The notes beneath the pieces were generated by a model. The model was given only the letters and a program-made list of their open reading frames with translations, was not told the origin of the DNA and did not search any database. 64,000 nt of DNA from CBDDFQ01 sp965227035. Its GTDB lineage: Bacteria; Pseudomonadota; Gammaproteobacteria; Burkholderiales; Burkholderiaceae_C. Of this stretch, positions 9,434 to 18,396 are shown one piece after another (positions within the stretch are counted from its first letter, which is position 1; each line of letters begins with the position of its first letter). Both the position numbers and the translations under genes were made by a program. Location of the stretch: the NCBI GenBank assembly GCA_965227035.1, contig OZ245724.1, forward strand, positions 2,542,001 through 2,606,000, read 5' to 3'.

Positions 9434-9472
9434 CTGAAAATCATAGGTGCTTGCGAGCCCCGCCGCACTGTC

Positions 9473-9547
9473 TCAATGCAAAAACAGTGCAATCAAAATG
9501 ATGATTGGGATTGGTACACCGAGAAAAAACAGAAGTAGTGAGCGCAT
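9473..9547 (-). CDS. 24-residue membrane peptide
   Basis: A 25-codon frame reading MRSLLLFFLGVPIPIIILIALF followed by LH and TGA. It is almost entirely one transmembrane segment with a short basic start. A GGAG ribosome site stands 8 bases before the ATG at 9547. Peptides with the same MRSLLLxFxGxPIPIIILL pattern are common as unannotated small membrane proteins in betaproteobacteria; their role is unknown to me. It lies between the membrane protein at 9605 and the XdhC gene, both on the same strand. Confidence 0.65.
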   Translation of the reverse strand: MRSLLLFFLGVPIPIIILIALFLH

Positions 9548-9604
9548 TTTTAAGTCTCCAGATAATTAATGAGTTGAGCTATCAGGCTTGGATTGACGAG
9601 TCGA

Positions 9605-10621
9605 TCAATAGTCGCGGCGGCGACCACCGAAGGTAGCCATCAGGCTTGCGACGAACGCGCCAATCAGCAGCGAAACGAAGAGCCACATCGAGGCATAAGC
9701 GGTTCCCTTGCGGGTCTTGTCCGCTGCGTCGCGCGCTGCCGTTTCGGCTTCGCGAGCCTTGGCGACCATGCGGTTGTAGACGTCGGTCACGCGCTTTTCA
9801 GCATCGGCCTGGCTCAGTCCCGTGCGTTGAGCGACCAGTTGACCCACGTAGCGGGTGTCTTCTGGCGAGATGCCGTTGTTGCGAGTAGACGTCGCGAAGA
9901 TGCGCAGCACTTCGGCGGTGCTCGATGCATTGTTTGCCTGGTTAGCACCCTGCATGCCGGCCTGATTGGGATTGGAATCGGTAGCGCCCATCATTGGCGA
10001 CGATGCCGAAGCTGCGGGCATTGCGCTCGCATCGCGACGGAACAAGGTGTCGACGAAGTAGTTCACAGGATTCAATGGCGATGCCATCGTGCCCGAACCC
10101 GAACCGGCAGCACCGGCAGCAGCCGCGCCTCCAGCAGCCACTGCAGTGCTTGCCGCGCCACCCACGACCGATGCGCCAGCTTGTGCCGCACCTCCGACGA
10201 TTGCCGCAATGGACGAGGTCAACAACGCCGCCGTTAGAAGGGTTGCGACTGCCCATGCCAGAAAGCCGTGTGCCGTGTCGCGGAAGTAGACCTCATCGGT
10301 ATGCACGCCTACCCATTTCGTACGCAGACGGCCTGCGATGTATCCGCCCATACCTGAAGCAACCAGTTGCGTGAACGTGATCCAGATAATTGCCGAGATG
10401 CCGAAGGTAGCGGCGCTAACTCCGTTGTTGGCCCATGGCGATACCGACGACAGGCCCAGGCCTGTGCCGAGAATCAAAAGGATCAGCGAAAGTGCCGCAG
10501 CGCCGACGGCACCAGCAAAAATCGCACCCCACGACACGCCGCTTGCGGAGTGCACGACATCGGTCGAGCCGACGTACGCTGAAGATGCGATTGGTGTCTC
10601 TGTATATGTTGAATTGACCAT
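9605..10621 (-). CDS. Conserved membrane protein with Ala/Gly-rich central region
   Basis: 338 residues from ATG 10621, preceded by an AGGA ribosome site (ACAGGAAAA). Hydrophobic segments lie near residues 35-60 (WGAIFAGAVGAAALSLILL), 75-105, 130-155 (FLAWAVATLLTAALL) and at the end (MWLFVSLLIGAFVASLM). The middle has an unusual Ala/Gly run and an Asn/Gln-rich loop. Before the last helix is a charged stretch (KRVTDVYNRMVAKAREAETAARDAAD) that should form an amphipathic helix. The opening VSWGAIFAGA is typical of a family usually left as hypothetical or called PhnA-like. Function unknown. Confidence 0.65.
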   Translation of the reverse strand: MVNSTYTETPIASSAYVGSTDVVHSASGVSWGAIFAGAVGAAALSLILLILGTGLGLSSVSPWANNGVSAATFGISAIIWITFTQLVASGMGGYIAGRLRTKWVGVHTDEVYFRDTAHGFLAWAVATLLTAALLTSSIAAIVGGAAQAGASVVGGAASTAVAAGGAAAAGAAGSGSGTMASPLNPVNYFVDTLFRRDASAMPAASASSPMMGATDSNPNQAGMQGANQANNASSTAEVLRIFATSTRNNGISPEDTRYVGQLVAQRTGLSQADAEKRVTDVYNRMVAKAREAETAARDAADKTRKGTAYASMWLFVSLLIGAFVASLMATFGGRRRDY

Positions 10622-10772
10622 TTTTCCTGTCCCAAAGTTGTGGGGGAAGAATGACAAATTCGCGGACGTTTCCCTGTCGGAACCTCTACTTTCGGCGCGT
10701 AGGCAAACACGCCGTATTTCTTACGGCACAGCTTCCATTTAGCTATCGCTCAGCTTCGGTTTGCGCAACCGG

Positions 10773-11564
10773 TCAGGCGCCTATCGACTCGACTTCAACT
10801 TTCATCTCGCCCATTTCGAGCGGGTGCGATGCGTAATCGGATATGAACGCGACATCGGCCGCGTCACGCCCGTAAGCCAGCACGATACGGCCCCCTCGGG
10901 GAGCGTCTTGCGTTGCATCGAAGGTGTACCAGCGACCGCCGATGAACACCTCGAACCAGGCGTGCAGATCCATAGGATCGAGCTTATGCAGATAGCCGAC
11001 CACCATGCGCGCCGGCATGCGAAGACTGCGACACAAGCCGATGCCGATGTGCGCGAAATCGCGGCATACACCCGCCTTGTCGTTCAGCGTGTCCAACGCG
11101 TCGGTCGTGCCGGAACTCACGCCATATTTGTATTCGATGTTGGCGTGGATCCACGAGCGGATCTTCTCGGCTTGCTCGTAGCCCGACACAGCGTCACCAA
11201 CGATTTCACGAGCCTTGTCTTCCATCTTGTCGGATGGGCAGTAGCGGCTTTGCAGCAGATACTGCAATGCATCGTCGGGCAGCATGTCGATGGGCGTCGA
11301 TCGCGCCTCGTGATCGGTCGCGATCTGATCGTCGACCTCCATGGTCATCTCGACCGCGATGATCATCTCGCCTTGCGGCACGACGAATCGCTGGCAAAGA
11401 TTGCCGTAACTGTCGACATACTCGGTGATCGGCACTGGGGGATGGATGTCGTAGCTTTCGCGAACCATCCATTGGGCATGTCCACTTCGCGGCCTGAGCA
11501 TGGCCACTATGGGGCAATCGCTTTTGGCCTTGACGGTCATGGTGCACGAGGCGGTAAGTTTCAT
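10773..11564 (-). CDS. Transglutaminase-like cysteine protease fold protein
   Basis: 263 residues. The papain-like triad is intact: Cys167 in AGVCRDFAH, His201 in DLHAWFEV and Asp216 in YTFDATQD. This is the bacterial transglutaminase-core family with N-terminal beta region, often annotated as cysteine protease or found near peptide-ligating ATP-grasp genes. There is no signal peptide, so it is likely cytoplasmic. Neighbours on the same strand (membrane protein downstream, Sel1 protein 46 bp upstream) give no clear partner. Catalytic activity is well supported; substrate is unknown. Confidence 0.85.
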   Translation of the reverse strand: MKLTASCTMTVKAKSDCPIVAMLRPRSGHAQWMVRESYDIHPPVPITEYVDSYGNLCQRFVVPQGEMIIAVEMTMEVDDQIATDHEARSTPIDMLPDDALQYLLQSRYCPSDKMEDKAREIVGDAVSGYEQAEKIRSWIHANIEYKYGVSSGTTDALDTLNDKAGVCRDFAHIGIGLCRSLRMPARMVVGYLHKLDPMDLHAWFEVFIGGRWYTFDATQDAPRGGRIVLAYGRDAADVAFISDYASHPLEMGEMKVEVESIGA

Positions 11565-11610
11565 TTTGATCTGCCTGAATTGCTTGAATCGTTCGAGCTG
11601 CCTGGGCGGC

Positions 11611-12408
11611 TCAAGCTGCGTTTGTTTGGACCATGGCCAGCCCGATATCCTGAAAATCCTTGTCGTGCGATTTCATCAAGAGCGCACCGGCCTGTCGTCT
11701 GAAATCAGGCGTTGCGGTCGACGGCACTTTGCGCAACCATTCGAGCGCTTCTTCGCGCTGTCCCTGCGCAGCGAGCATGCCGGCATAGTTAAATTGGCCG
11801 CGGAAATCGCCGCCCTCGGCGCCCAATCGATAGCAATGAAAAGCCTTCTCGAGGCTCTTTGGAACGACCAGGCCATCCTCATGAAAGCGGCCGACTTTGG
11901 TCATCGCCTTGACGTTTCCGAGCAGTGCTGCCTTGCTGTACAAATCGAACGCTTTGCCCGGATCTTTAGGAATCGCCTCGCCCGATGCGAGCTGGTTCGC
12001 ATAGTTGTACATACCCGCGTCCAGCCCGGCTTCTGCAGCTTTGCGAAACCACTCGGCAGCGAGCTTCAGATCGACAGAAGTACCCCACCCGTTTTCATAG
12101 CAGCGACCCGCCATGTTCATGCCCATCGCATGACCTTGCTCTGCAGCTTTCAGGAACCAGACCAGTGCATCGGCTGCGTTGCGTGGCATTCCATGGCCGT
12201 CCAGAAGCCATTGGCCACGCACCGCCTGAGCCATCGGGTGCCCCAATCGGGCAACCGAGGTCATCCACTTGGCGGCTTTGGCCGCGGGCGCGTTGAAAAC
12301 CGTCTGCCATTGCCGCTCGCTTAACCGATTGGCGTCTGCCAGCGTGCCTGGCACAGGAGGCAATACCGTTGGGTTAGTGGGTCGAGAGGAAGACGATAGT
12401 GAAGCCAT
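11611..12408 (-). CDS. Sel1-repeat protein
   Basis: 265 residues from ATG 12408. The frame is also open to a TTG at 12477 that overlaps the upstream stop, so a longer product of 288 residues is possible; neither start has a clear ribosome site. Four to five Sel1-type helical repeats run from about residue 50: GHPMAQAVRGQWLLDGHGMPRN, GHAMGMNMAGRCYENGWG, GLDAGMYNYANQLASGEAIPKD, GNVKAMTKVGRFHEDGL. Sel1 solenoids bind other proteins. No signal peptide is visible, so a cytoplasmic adaptor role is the general expectation. It follows the AlkC-like gene directly. Confidence 0.8.
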   Translation of the reverse strand: MASLSSSSRPTNPTVLPPVPGTLADANRLSERQWQTVFNAPAAKAAKWMTSVARLGHPMAQAVRGQWLLDGHGMPRNAADALVWFLKAAEQGHAMGMNMAGRCYENGWGTSVDLKLAAEWFRKAAEAGLDAGMYNYANQLASGEAIPKDPGKAFDLYSKAALLGNVKAMTKVGRFHEDGLVVPKSLEKAFHCYRLGAEGGDFRGQFNYAGMLAAQGQREEALEWLRKVPSTATPDFRRQAGALLMKSHDKDFQDIGLAMVQTNAA

Positions 12409-12473
12409 GGCCGATACACGCGAGTGAAAGAATCTGGCGTCGATTATGCAAGCCGGCTCGAGCCGAAACTTCT

Positions 12474-13583
12474 TCAATCCATCAGGTTAAAAAAGGTTTT
12501 GCCGAGACACTCACCGTTCACGAAGATATCGACCTCATGCTTGCCCGTGTAGTGGACGCGAGTCGAAAAGTCCTGAATCAGCTGAGACTTCGACAAGGTG
12601 ACACTTGCATGAGGTGCAAGGTCCAGGCCTTTCCACTTGAACACCTTGGGCGCGGTGTTCCCCGATTTCTTGACGTAGTGAATCGCGTAATCGACGACGA
12701 GGCGCTGAGCCTTTTTGGAAGTCGAGCGCAAGGTCATGGACAAAGTCATGCGCGAACCGCGATTGAGTTTCGCTGGCGATGCTGCAATCGCGCTCAAAAC
12801 GACTTCTGCTTTTTCTCCGGCACCGATGACTGTGAGCGCGCGTTTGTCGCCTTTCTTGATCAGGCTTCTGAGCGCATGCTTTGCGATCCAGGCGCTGTGA
12901 GCGTTCGACAAGTCCCAGCTTTCGATTCGAGCGAGCGCGAGCTGCGGGTTGTCCTTGGTGATGTCGTTGAGGTGATTCGCCACCGACTTGCGAACATAGA
13001 GGCTCGGATCCGCCTTGAGCTTCTCCAGAATTTTCGAGGTTGGCGTCGCATCTTTCACCAAAGCTTCGATGCGAAACGACCAGGGCAATCGCGGGCGACT
13101 GCCCTCGCTTGCAAGGCGACGAACATGCTCATCTTCGTCGTCTGCCCAACGCTCCATTACTTTCAGGGTGCGTTTCAAATCGCGCTTCAGAAAATGTCTG
13201 ATCGCGAATTCGGAGGTGCCGAAGGGCGTGAAGAATTTGAGCGCATCCATCGACGTTTCGAAGTCGTCCTGCCCGTACATCGCAACATAGTTCGACAAGG
13301 TCACCGCAGCAAACGAATGATCGAGTGACGGTGCAAGTTTGCGAAGAATCGACACTGCCCGTTTGAAGTCGTGCGGCAGCGTTTCATGCATAGCCTCGCT
13401 GATGCGATCGATGCGTTGCATGATCGACAGCTCATCGAGGCCTTTGCCGCAGATGGAAACGAACGATTTCGAATCGAACGCCGGATACACGACGCTCAAC
13501 TCTTTAGCGATTAGCCGAATGCGTGCGAGATTGAAAATCTCCTTCAGCGCAGGGGCAGCGTCTTCCCTTGTTCCGCTCGGCAT
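12474..13583 (-). CDS. AlkC-like DNA alkylation repair protein with C-terminal Ig-like domain
   Basis: 369 residues. Residues 1 to about 255 are HEAT-like helical repeats (DDEDEHVRRLASEGSRPRLPWS, DPSLYVRKSVANHLNDI, HSAWIAKHALRSLIKKGDK) as in the AlkC/AlkD glycosylases that remove 3-methyladenine and bulky cationic lesions. From about 265 to the end comes a beta-rich region (GSRMTLSMTLRS, QRLVVDYAIHYVKKSG, HEVDIFVNGECLG) fitting the immunoglobulin-like domain that AlkC has and AlkD lacks. The VRRLASEGSRPRLPW signature is typical of the family. It ends at the possible TTG start of the Sel1 gene. Confidence 0.8.
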   Translation of the reverse strand: MPSGTREDAAPALKEIFNLARIRLIAKELSVVYPAFDSKSFVSICGKGLDELSIMQRIDRISEAMHETLPHDFKRAVSILRKLAPSLDHSFAAVTLSNYVAMYGQDDFETSMDALKFFTPFGTSEFAIRHFLKRDLKRTLKVMERWADDEDEHVRRLASEGSRPRLPWSFRIEALVKDATPTSKILEKLKADPSLYVRKSVANHLNDITKDNPQLALARIESWDLSNAHSAWIAKHALRSLIKKGDKRALTVIGAGEKAEVVLSAIAASPAKLNRGSRMTLSMTLRSTSKKAQRLVVDYAIHYVKKSGNTAPKVFKWKGLDLAPHASVTLSKSQLIQDFSTRVHYTGKHEVDIFVNGECLGKTFFNLMD

Positions 13584-13611
13584 CTGGGTGTTGTACTGGT
13601 GATCGGCAGAT

Positions 13612-14226
13612 TTATTTCAGATCGCCGCCAGCAAGCCACGCAGCCCCGCGTTTGTATAACGCGTCGACCACCGGGCCCTTGAGCATCGGCATGTCCATCT
13701 TCACGGTGTAGCCGATTCGGGTCTGGATGTAGGCCAGATGCCGGTAGCCTTCGGGAAACCCGGCCAGAGCTTTCGCGTCGAGCTTCACCTGTGCGGTGGA
13801 ATCGACCGGATCGATACGATCTTTCTCGTAGATGGGTTGACGCAAAAGTACCTTCCACTCACCTTCGTGCTTGACGACGAAATCGTAGAAGCGCCCTGTA
13901 CAAACCACATCGCACAACACCGGGCCATCGACACCTTCGACCATGCCCCGCTGCGAAATCGTCATCTTGGTTTGTGCAATTGCACGATCGCCGGCCACCT
14001 CGATTGCGGAGCCACCAAGAAAGTGAAGGATGCTCACGCCCTTGGCCCAGCCTTCCTGCGTCACCCGAATGAAATCTTTGTAGTGGCCCTGGAACCAGGT
14101 GGCCTGCATGACCCCCTCCGGATGCCAGACAGTAGCGAAGCGATCCCAATCGCCCGCGTCACGCCAAACGGCCCAACGCTCCACCAGCTGCCGAATGCGC
14201 AATTCTTCTTCGAGGGTCGAATTCAT
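13612..14226 (-). CDS. SnoaL-like / NTF2-fold protein
   Basis: 204 residues from ATG 14226 behind GGAAGAG. The opening pattern RQLVERWAVWRDAGDWDRFATVWHPEGVMQATW, a central HFLGGSAIEVAGDRAIAQTKM and VVCTGRFYDFVVKHEGEWKVLLRQPIYEKD are typical of the SnoaL_4 group of the NTF2-like fold, which contains cyclases, dehydratases, hydrolases and many uncharacterised catabolic accessory enzymes. It stands next to the MarR gene and the gamma-resorcylate-decarboxylase region, so it may act on an aromatic compound. That link is inference from position. Confidence 0.75.
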   Translation of the reverse strand: MNSTLEEELRIRQLVERWAVWRDAGDWDRFATVWHPEGVMQATWFQGHYKDFIRVTQEGWAKGVSILHFLGGSAIEVAGDRAIAQTKMTISQRGMVEGVDGPVLCDVVCTGRFYDFVVKHEGEWKVLLRQPIYEKDRIDPVDSTAQVKLDAKALAGFPEGYRHLAYIQTRIGYTVKMDMPMLKGPVVDALYKRGAAWLAGGDLK

Positions 14227-14297
14227 TTGTCTCTTCCGGAGTTAATTGTTTGTTTTTGATTGCGTCGATTGACAGCGTTGATTGACTGCCCCCGCGA

Positions 14298-14822
14298 CTA
14301 TGCCAGCGGCGTCGCGTTCGCGTAAAGCCGATCGAGCATCGATCGCAGTTGCTTCACTTCGGCAGCCGTGAAGTCGTTGGTGGCGACTTCTTCGAAATGC
14401 TGCGCCATCGGGATGATTGCTTCCACCACGCTTTGCCCGAGATCGGTCAAGGCGAGTTGCATGGCGCGTCCATCCGTCTCGGATTTCTCGCGAACGACCA
14501 GCTCGCTCTTCTCAAGCCTGTCGATGATTCTGGAAAGCGCGGAAAGATCGACCGAAGCATTCGTCGAAAGCACGGTCAGTGTCTGATGCGGCCTGTGGTT
14601 CAGTGCCGCGCAAACCCGCCACTCGACAAGGCTCACGCCGTAAGGTTCCAGCGCTTTCGAAAACGAGTCGCCCATGCGAGCGCCCGCTCTTGCGACGAGG
14701 AAGGGAACCGCCTTGTTCAAGTCGTGCTGGAGCATCGTTGCCGTGTCTGTCTCGTTTATATCTACGCTTGTGTCTGCGCTGTTGTCCACGCTTTTGCCTT
14801 CGTTTGCCATCAGGGTTTTCAT
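14298..14822 (-). CDS. MarR-family transcriptional regulator
   Basis: 174 residues. After an acidic, Asp/Ser/Thr-rich head of about 30 residues comes the winged helix: VEWRVCAALNHRPHQTLTVLSTNASVDLSALSRIIDRLEKSELVVREKSETDGRAMQLALT, with the DxR wing typical of MarR. It diverges from the Bug receptor-decarboxylase pair with only 75 bp between start codons, so it probably represses that operon, and MarR proteins commonly release DNA on binding phenolic acids. The intergenic DNA is AT-rich and carries a weak CAA-TATA-TTG palindrome near 14840. Confidence 0.9.
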   Translation of the reverse strand: MKTLMANEGKSVDNSADTSVDINETDTATMLQHDLNKAVPFLVARAGARMGDSFSKALEPYGVSLVEWRVCAALNHRPHQTLTVLSTNASVDLSALSRIIDRLEKSELVVREKSETDGRAMQLALTDLGQSVVEAIIPMAQHFEEVATNDFTAAEVKQLRSMLDRLYANATPLA

Positions 14823-14897
14823 TGATAAATACTTGCTGATTCAACTATATATTGCATTCGTTCAGGTTATTTCACAACAGGACAGATGGAGACAAAA

Positions 14898-15902
14898 ATG
14901 AAACTGGATCGTATGAAGCGCCTTGCGCTCAAGTCAATTCCCGCCGCAATTTCGCTGGCAGCGTTCACCCTCATGAACCCTGCGTTCGCTCAGACCGCAG
15001 CAGCCAAATGGCCTTCGCAGCCGGTGCGTTTCGTGGTTCCGTTCCCTGCCGGCGCCGCTCCGGATGTCGTGATCCGTTTCGTAGGCATCAAGCTCCAGGA
15101 AAAATGGGGCCAAGCCGTCATCGTCGACAACAAGCCGGGCGGTAGCGGCGTCATCGGAATGAACACCATTCTTTCCGCACCCGCAGATGGCGCAGTGTTC
15201 GGGTTCGTTCAAGGATCTGCTATTTCGATTGCGCCGAGCACCATCAAGGGCGTGCAATGGGATTTCCAGCGCGACTTCGTGCCAGTGACTCTTGCGACCG
15301 TGACTCCGCTGGTGTTGGCAGTGTCCACCGATTTGCCGCAAAAAACTCTCGCTGACTTCATGACGGTGGCCCGCGCCAAGCCGCAATCGGTCGAAGTTGC
15401 CGATCCCGGCCGTGGCACGTTGCCGCATTTGGCAGGAGCATTGCTGGCCCTCAATGGCAACGCGCAATTCCTCGAAGTGCACTATCCCGGCGGCGCGCAA
15501 ACCATGCAAGCGACGATGGCCGGACAGACCAAGATGATGATCGACTCCTACAACGTGATGCAGGGCAACGTCGAAGGTGGACGTATGCGCGTTCTTGGCG
15601 TCATGAGCGATCGCGTGGAACCCGGCCTCGAAAAATTTCCGGTTGCAAAGGACACGGTGCCCGGCGCAGTCGCGTACGGCTGGTTCGCCGTGATTGCCAA
15701 GAAGGGAATCGATCCCGGCATCGTCGCCAAGATGAACAAGGACATGGCCGATGTGCTCGCGATGCCCGATGTGGTCAAGAAGATGAACGAGCTGGGCAAC
15801 TATGTGCGTACCGGCACGCCCGAACAGCTCGCGCAGTTCATCGTCGACGACCGCAAGATGTGGCAAGGCGTGATCGACAAGCTGGGCATCAAGCCCGAAT
15901 AA
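14898..15902 (+). CDS. Bug/TctC-family periplasmic solute receptor
   Basis: 334 residues from ATG 14898, chosen because GGAG at 14888-14891 lies at the right distance; an in-frame ATG at 14886 has none. Signal peptide through NPAFAQ, then WPSQPVRFVVPFPAGAAPDVV, VIVDNKPGGSGVIG, and the VEVHYPGGAQTM segment replacing the usual VPYKG. It shares a transcript with the amidohydrolase 46 bp downstream, so its ligand may be a hydroxybenzoate-like acid. No TctAB permease lies nearby. Confidence 0.9.
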   Translation: MKLDRMKRLALKSIPAAISLAAFTLMNPAFAQTAAAKWPSQPVRFVVPFPAGAAPDVVIRFVGIKLQEKWGQAVIVDNKPGGSGVIGMNTILSAPADGAVFGFVQGSAISIAPSTIKGVQWDFQRDFVPVTLATVTPLVLAVSTDLPQKTLADFMTVARAKPQSVEVADPGRGTLPHLAGALLALNGNAQFLEVHYPGGAQTMQATMAGQTKMMIDSYNVMQGNVEGGRMRVLGVMSDRVEPGLEKFPVAKDTVPGAVAYGWFAVIAKKGIDPGIVAKMNKDMADVLAMPDVVKKMNELGNYVRTGTPEQLAQFIVDDRKMWQGVIDKLGIKPE

Positions 15903-15948
15903 GTCGTCTCTGTCTCGTGAAGTTTCGAAGTAAAGAAAGCCTGCAGTA

Positions 15949-16920
15949 ATGAAAAACAAGATTGCGCTCGAAGAGCATTTTGCGATCGATCTCACGATCG
16001 CCGACTCCGAGGTTTACGCGCGTCCGGAAGTGTGGACCGGCCTCAAGAGCAATTTGCTCGATTTCGAGAAGCAACGTCTGGATCAGATGGACCAGTGGGG
16101 CACCGAGTTCTCGATTCTTTCGCTGAACTCGCCTGCGGTACAGGCGATCTACGACACCAAGCGCGCGATTTACGTGGCGCAGCAGGCCAACGACATTCTT
16201 GCGGAACAGGTCAAGCGCCATCCGACCCGCTTCGGGGGCTTCGCAGCCCTGCCGATGCAGGATCCGGATGCCGCTGCGCGCGAGCTGGAACGCTGCGTGA
16301 AAGATCTGGGCTTTCACGGCTTTCTGGTGAACGGGTTTTCCCAAGTGGGCGATGAGAACACCGTCGTCTATTACGACGCACCGCAGTTCAAGGATTTCTG
16401 GGCTGCCGCGGCCAAACTGGGCAAGCCTTTCTACATGCACCCGCGCGATCCGCTCGCGAGCCGTGAACCGATTTACGACGGTGCGCACTGGCTCACCGGG
16501 CCGACATGGGCTTTCGCGATGGAGACCAGCATTCACGCTTTGCGTTTGATGTCATCGGGCATGTTCGACAAACATCCAGAACTGCAGATGATCCTCGGAC
16601 ATTTCGGCGAAGGTATCCCTTTCAATATTTGGCGCGTCGATCACATCCTGCGCAAAGGTCGGCGCGGCATGCCCTGCGAAAAACAGATCGGCGATTATTT
16701 GCGCAGCAATGTGCACATCACCACCAGCGGCAACTTCCGCACACCGACTCTGCTGTCGACCATGCTGGAAGTGGGCAGCGACCGGATCATGTATTCGGTG
16801 GACTACCCGTTCGAGAAACACGAAGACGCGGCCAAGTGGTTCGACACCTGCGAGATCAGCGAAAACGACCGGATCAAGATCGGTCGCGATAACGCGAAGA
16901 AGCTGTTCGGGTTGAAGTAG
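15949..16920 (+). CDS. Gamma-resorcylate decarboxylase-type amidohydrolase
   Basis: 323 residues, the length of the 2,6-dihydroxybenzoate (gamma-resorcylate) decarboxylases. The metal ligands of that family are visible: Glu8 and His10 in ALEEHF, His164 in YMHPRDP, His218 in ILGHFGEG and Asp285 in SVDYPFEK. Diagnostic segments such as LSLNSPAVQAI, QANDILAE, FAALPMQDPDAAARELERCV, GFLVNGFSQ, GPTWAFAMETSIHALRLM and HITTSGNFRTPTL also match. These enzymes act in the cytoplasm, without a cofactor other than the metal, to decarboxylate hydroxybenzoates reversibly. Related 2,3-dihydroxybenzoate or other hydroxyaryl acids are possible substrates. A Bug receptor precedes it and a MarR gene is divergent. 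Confidence 0.85.
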   Translation: MKNKIALEEHFAIDLTIADSEVYARPEVWTGLKSNLLDFEKQRLDQMDQWGTEFSILSLNSPAVQAIYDTKRAIYVAQQANDILAEQVKRHPTRFGGFAALPMQDPDAAARELERCVKDLGFHGFLVNGFSQVGDENTVVYYDAPQFKDFWAAAAKLGKPFYMHPRDPLASREPIYDGAHWLTGPTWAFAMETSIHALRLMSSGMFDKHPELQMILGHFGEGIPFNIWRVDHILRKGRRGMPCEKQIGDYLRSNVHITTSGNFRTPTLLSTMLEVGSDRIMYSVDYPFEKHEDAAKWFDTCEISENDRIKIGRDNAKKLFGLK

Positions 16921-16942
16921 CCTGCCGCGCCTTTGGGTGTAG

Positions 16943-18325
16943 CTAGATCACCTTGCCCGCGTTGAGCAGGTCGAGCGGATCTAGTGTGGACTTGAGCAGG
17001 CGCATCAGTGCCAATTCTTCTGGCGAACGCGACACGTTTAACCATTCTTTCTTCTCGAGCCCGATGCCGTGTTCGGCCGAAACCGCGCCCTTGAACGCGC
17101 GTAGCGGCTCATAGACAAGAGATTCGACCTCGTGCGCGACATCGGCCTTCGGGGCGATGGAAACGTGCAGATTGCCATCGCCCATGTGGCCGAAGATCCA
17201 GCAATGTGCTTCGGGCCAACGGCTCGCCACTTCCCGTTCGATGTTTTCGGTATATGCCTTCATTTCGGAAATGGGCAACGACACATCGAAATTGTGTACC
17301 GGGTGATGCTTGAACATGTGCTCGACACCATCGCGAATACGCCACAGGCCTTCACGCTGTTGAATCGATTGCGCGATGGTCGCATCGACCACGAACCCTG
17401 CTTCCATTGCGGACTCGAGTGCCGAGGCGAACTGCGCCGCATCGCTTTCGTCGTTGGCGCCGAGAGATTCGATGAGCACGTAGAACGGGTACTTCGCCTC
17501 GAAGGGCGACTTTTCGCTGGCGGTCGGGCCGGTGACCAGATCGAAGTAATCGCGCCACATTACTTCGAACGCGGCAAGCTGTCCGCCGAGCCTGCTGTCC
17601 ATGACCTTGAGCAACCGCGTGACAGATTCGAAGTCCTCGCAAGCCACCAACGCTGTGCATTGGCTGACCGGCATCTCATGCAATCGGAGCACCGCTCGAG
17701 TGACGATGCCCAAAGTGCCCTCGCTCCCGATGAACAGTTGCTTGAGGTCGTAGCCCGAGTTGTTCTTCATCATCGAATTCATCGATGAAATGATCGTTCC
17801 GTTGGCGAGCACCGCTTCGATGCCGAGCACCGAAGCGCGGGTCATGCCATAGCGGATCACACGGTTGCCGCCGGCATTTGTCGCAATGCCGCCTCCGATG
17901 GTCGCGCTACCGCGAGAGCCATAGTCGACACCGTAGTAAAGGTTGAGGTCTCGCGCTTTTTGCTGAATGTTTTCGAGTACCACCCCTGCCTGAGCAGTGA
18001 TCGTGCGACCGACCGGATCGATGGCCTCGATCGCATTCATGCGCTCCATGGAAATGATCAGTTCATCGGGTGATGCTTCGCCGCCATGCACCAACCCCGT
18101 CTTGCCGCCGAGCGTGACCACGGGTTGTTTGGCTGCGGTGCAGAGCTTCAGAATTTCCGACACTTCCTCGGTGGTTCGAGGGCGTGCAATGGCGAATGCC
18201 TTCAGCCCATCGCCGTTCAGCACGCCAGCGATGCGGGACGTGACATCGGTGCCGGTAAGCACGCCGCCCGCCCCGAGAAGTTTTTCCAAAGCCGATATCA
18301 ATTCAGTTTTCATTTGAGATGTCAT
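16943..18325 (-). CDS. GlcD-like FAD-linked oxidoreductase (2-hydroxyacid dehydrogenase)
   Basis: 460 residues. FAD_binding_4 region: GLKAFAIARPRTTEEVSEILKLC, VVTLGGKTGLVHGG, VDYGSRGSATIGGGIATNAGG. The C-terminal FAD-linked oxidase domain has HMGDGNLH, which carries metal ligands, and EHGIGLEKK. This architecture is shared by D-lactate dehydrogenase, D-2-hydroxyglutarate dehydrogenase and the GlcD subunit of glycolate oxidase. The single-polypeptide length with no GlcE/GlcF neighbours favours a D-2-hydroxyglutarate or D-lactate type enzyme. A start 4 codons later (MKTEL) is equally possible. It converges with the decarboxylase gene. Confidence 0.85.
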   Translation of the reverse strand: MTSQMKTELISALEKLLGAGGVLTGTDVTSRIAGVLNGDGLKAFAIARPRTTEEVSEILKLCTAAKQPVVTLGGKTGLVHGGEASPDELIISMERMNAIEAIDPVGRTITAQAGVVLENIQQKARDLNLYYGVDYGSRGSATIGGGIATNAGGNRVIRYGMTRASVLGIEAVLANGTIISSMNSMMKNNSGYDLKQLFIGSEGTLGIVTRAVLRLHEMPVSQCTALVACEDFESVTRLLKVMDSRLGGQLAAFEVMWRDYFDLVTGPTASEKSPFEAKYPFYVLIESLGANDESDAAQFASALESAMEAGFVVDATIAQSIQQREGLWRIRDGVEHMFKHHPVHNFDVSLPISEMKAYTENIEREVASRWPEAHCWIFGHMGDGNLHVSIAPKADVAHEVESLVYEPLRAFKGAVSAEHGIGLEKKEWLNVSRSPEELALMRLLKSTLDPLDLLNAGKVI

Positions 18326-18396
18326 GCACTAACCATGCCGGTTGCTCGGAAACCAATAGTAGAGAAAAATCGGCCCCTAATTAAAAAGGAACAACA

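Noticed and set aside
14823..14885. CAA-TATA-TTG palindrome as a MarR operator
   Set aside because: Arms are only three matching bases around an AT run; too weak to list as a site, though the place is right.
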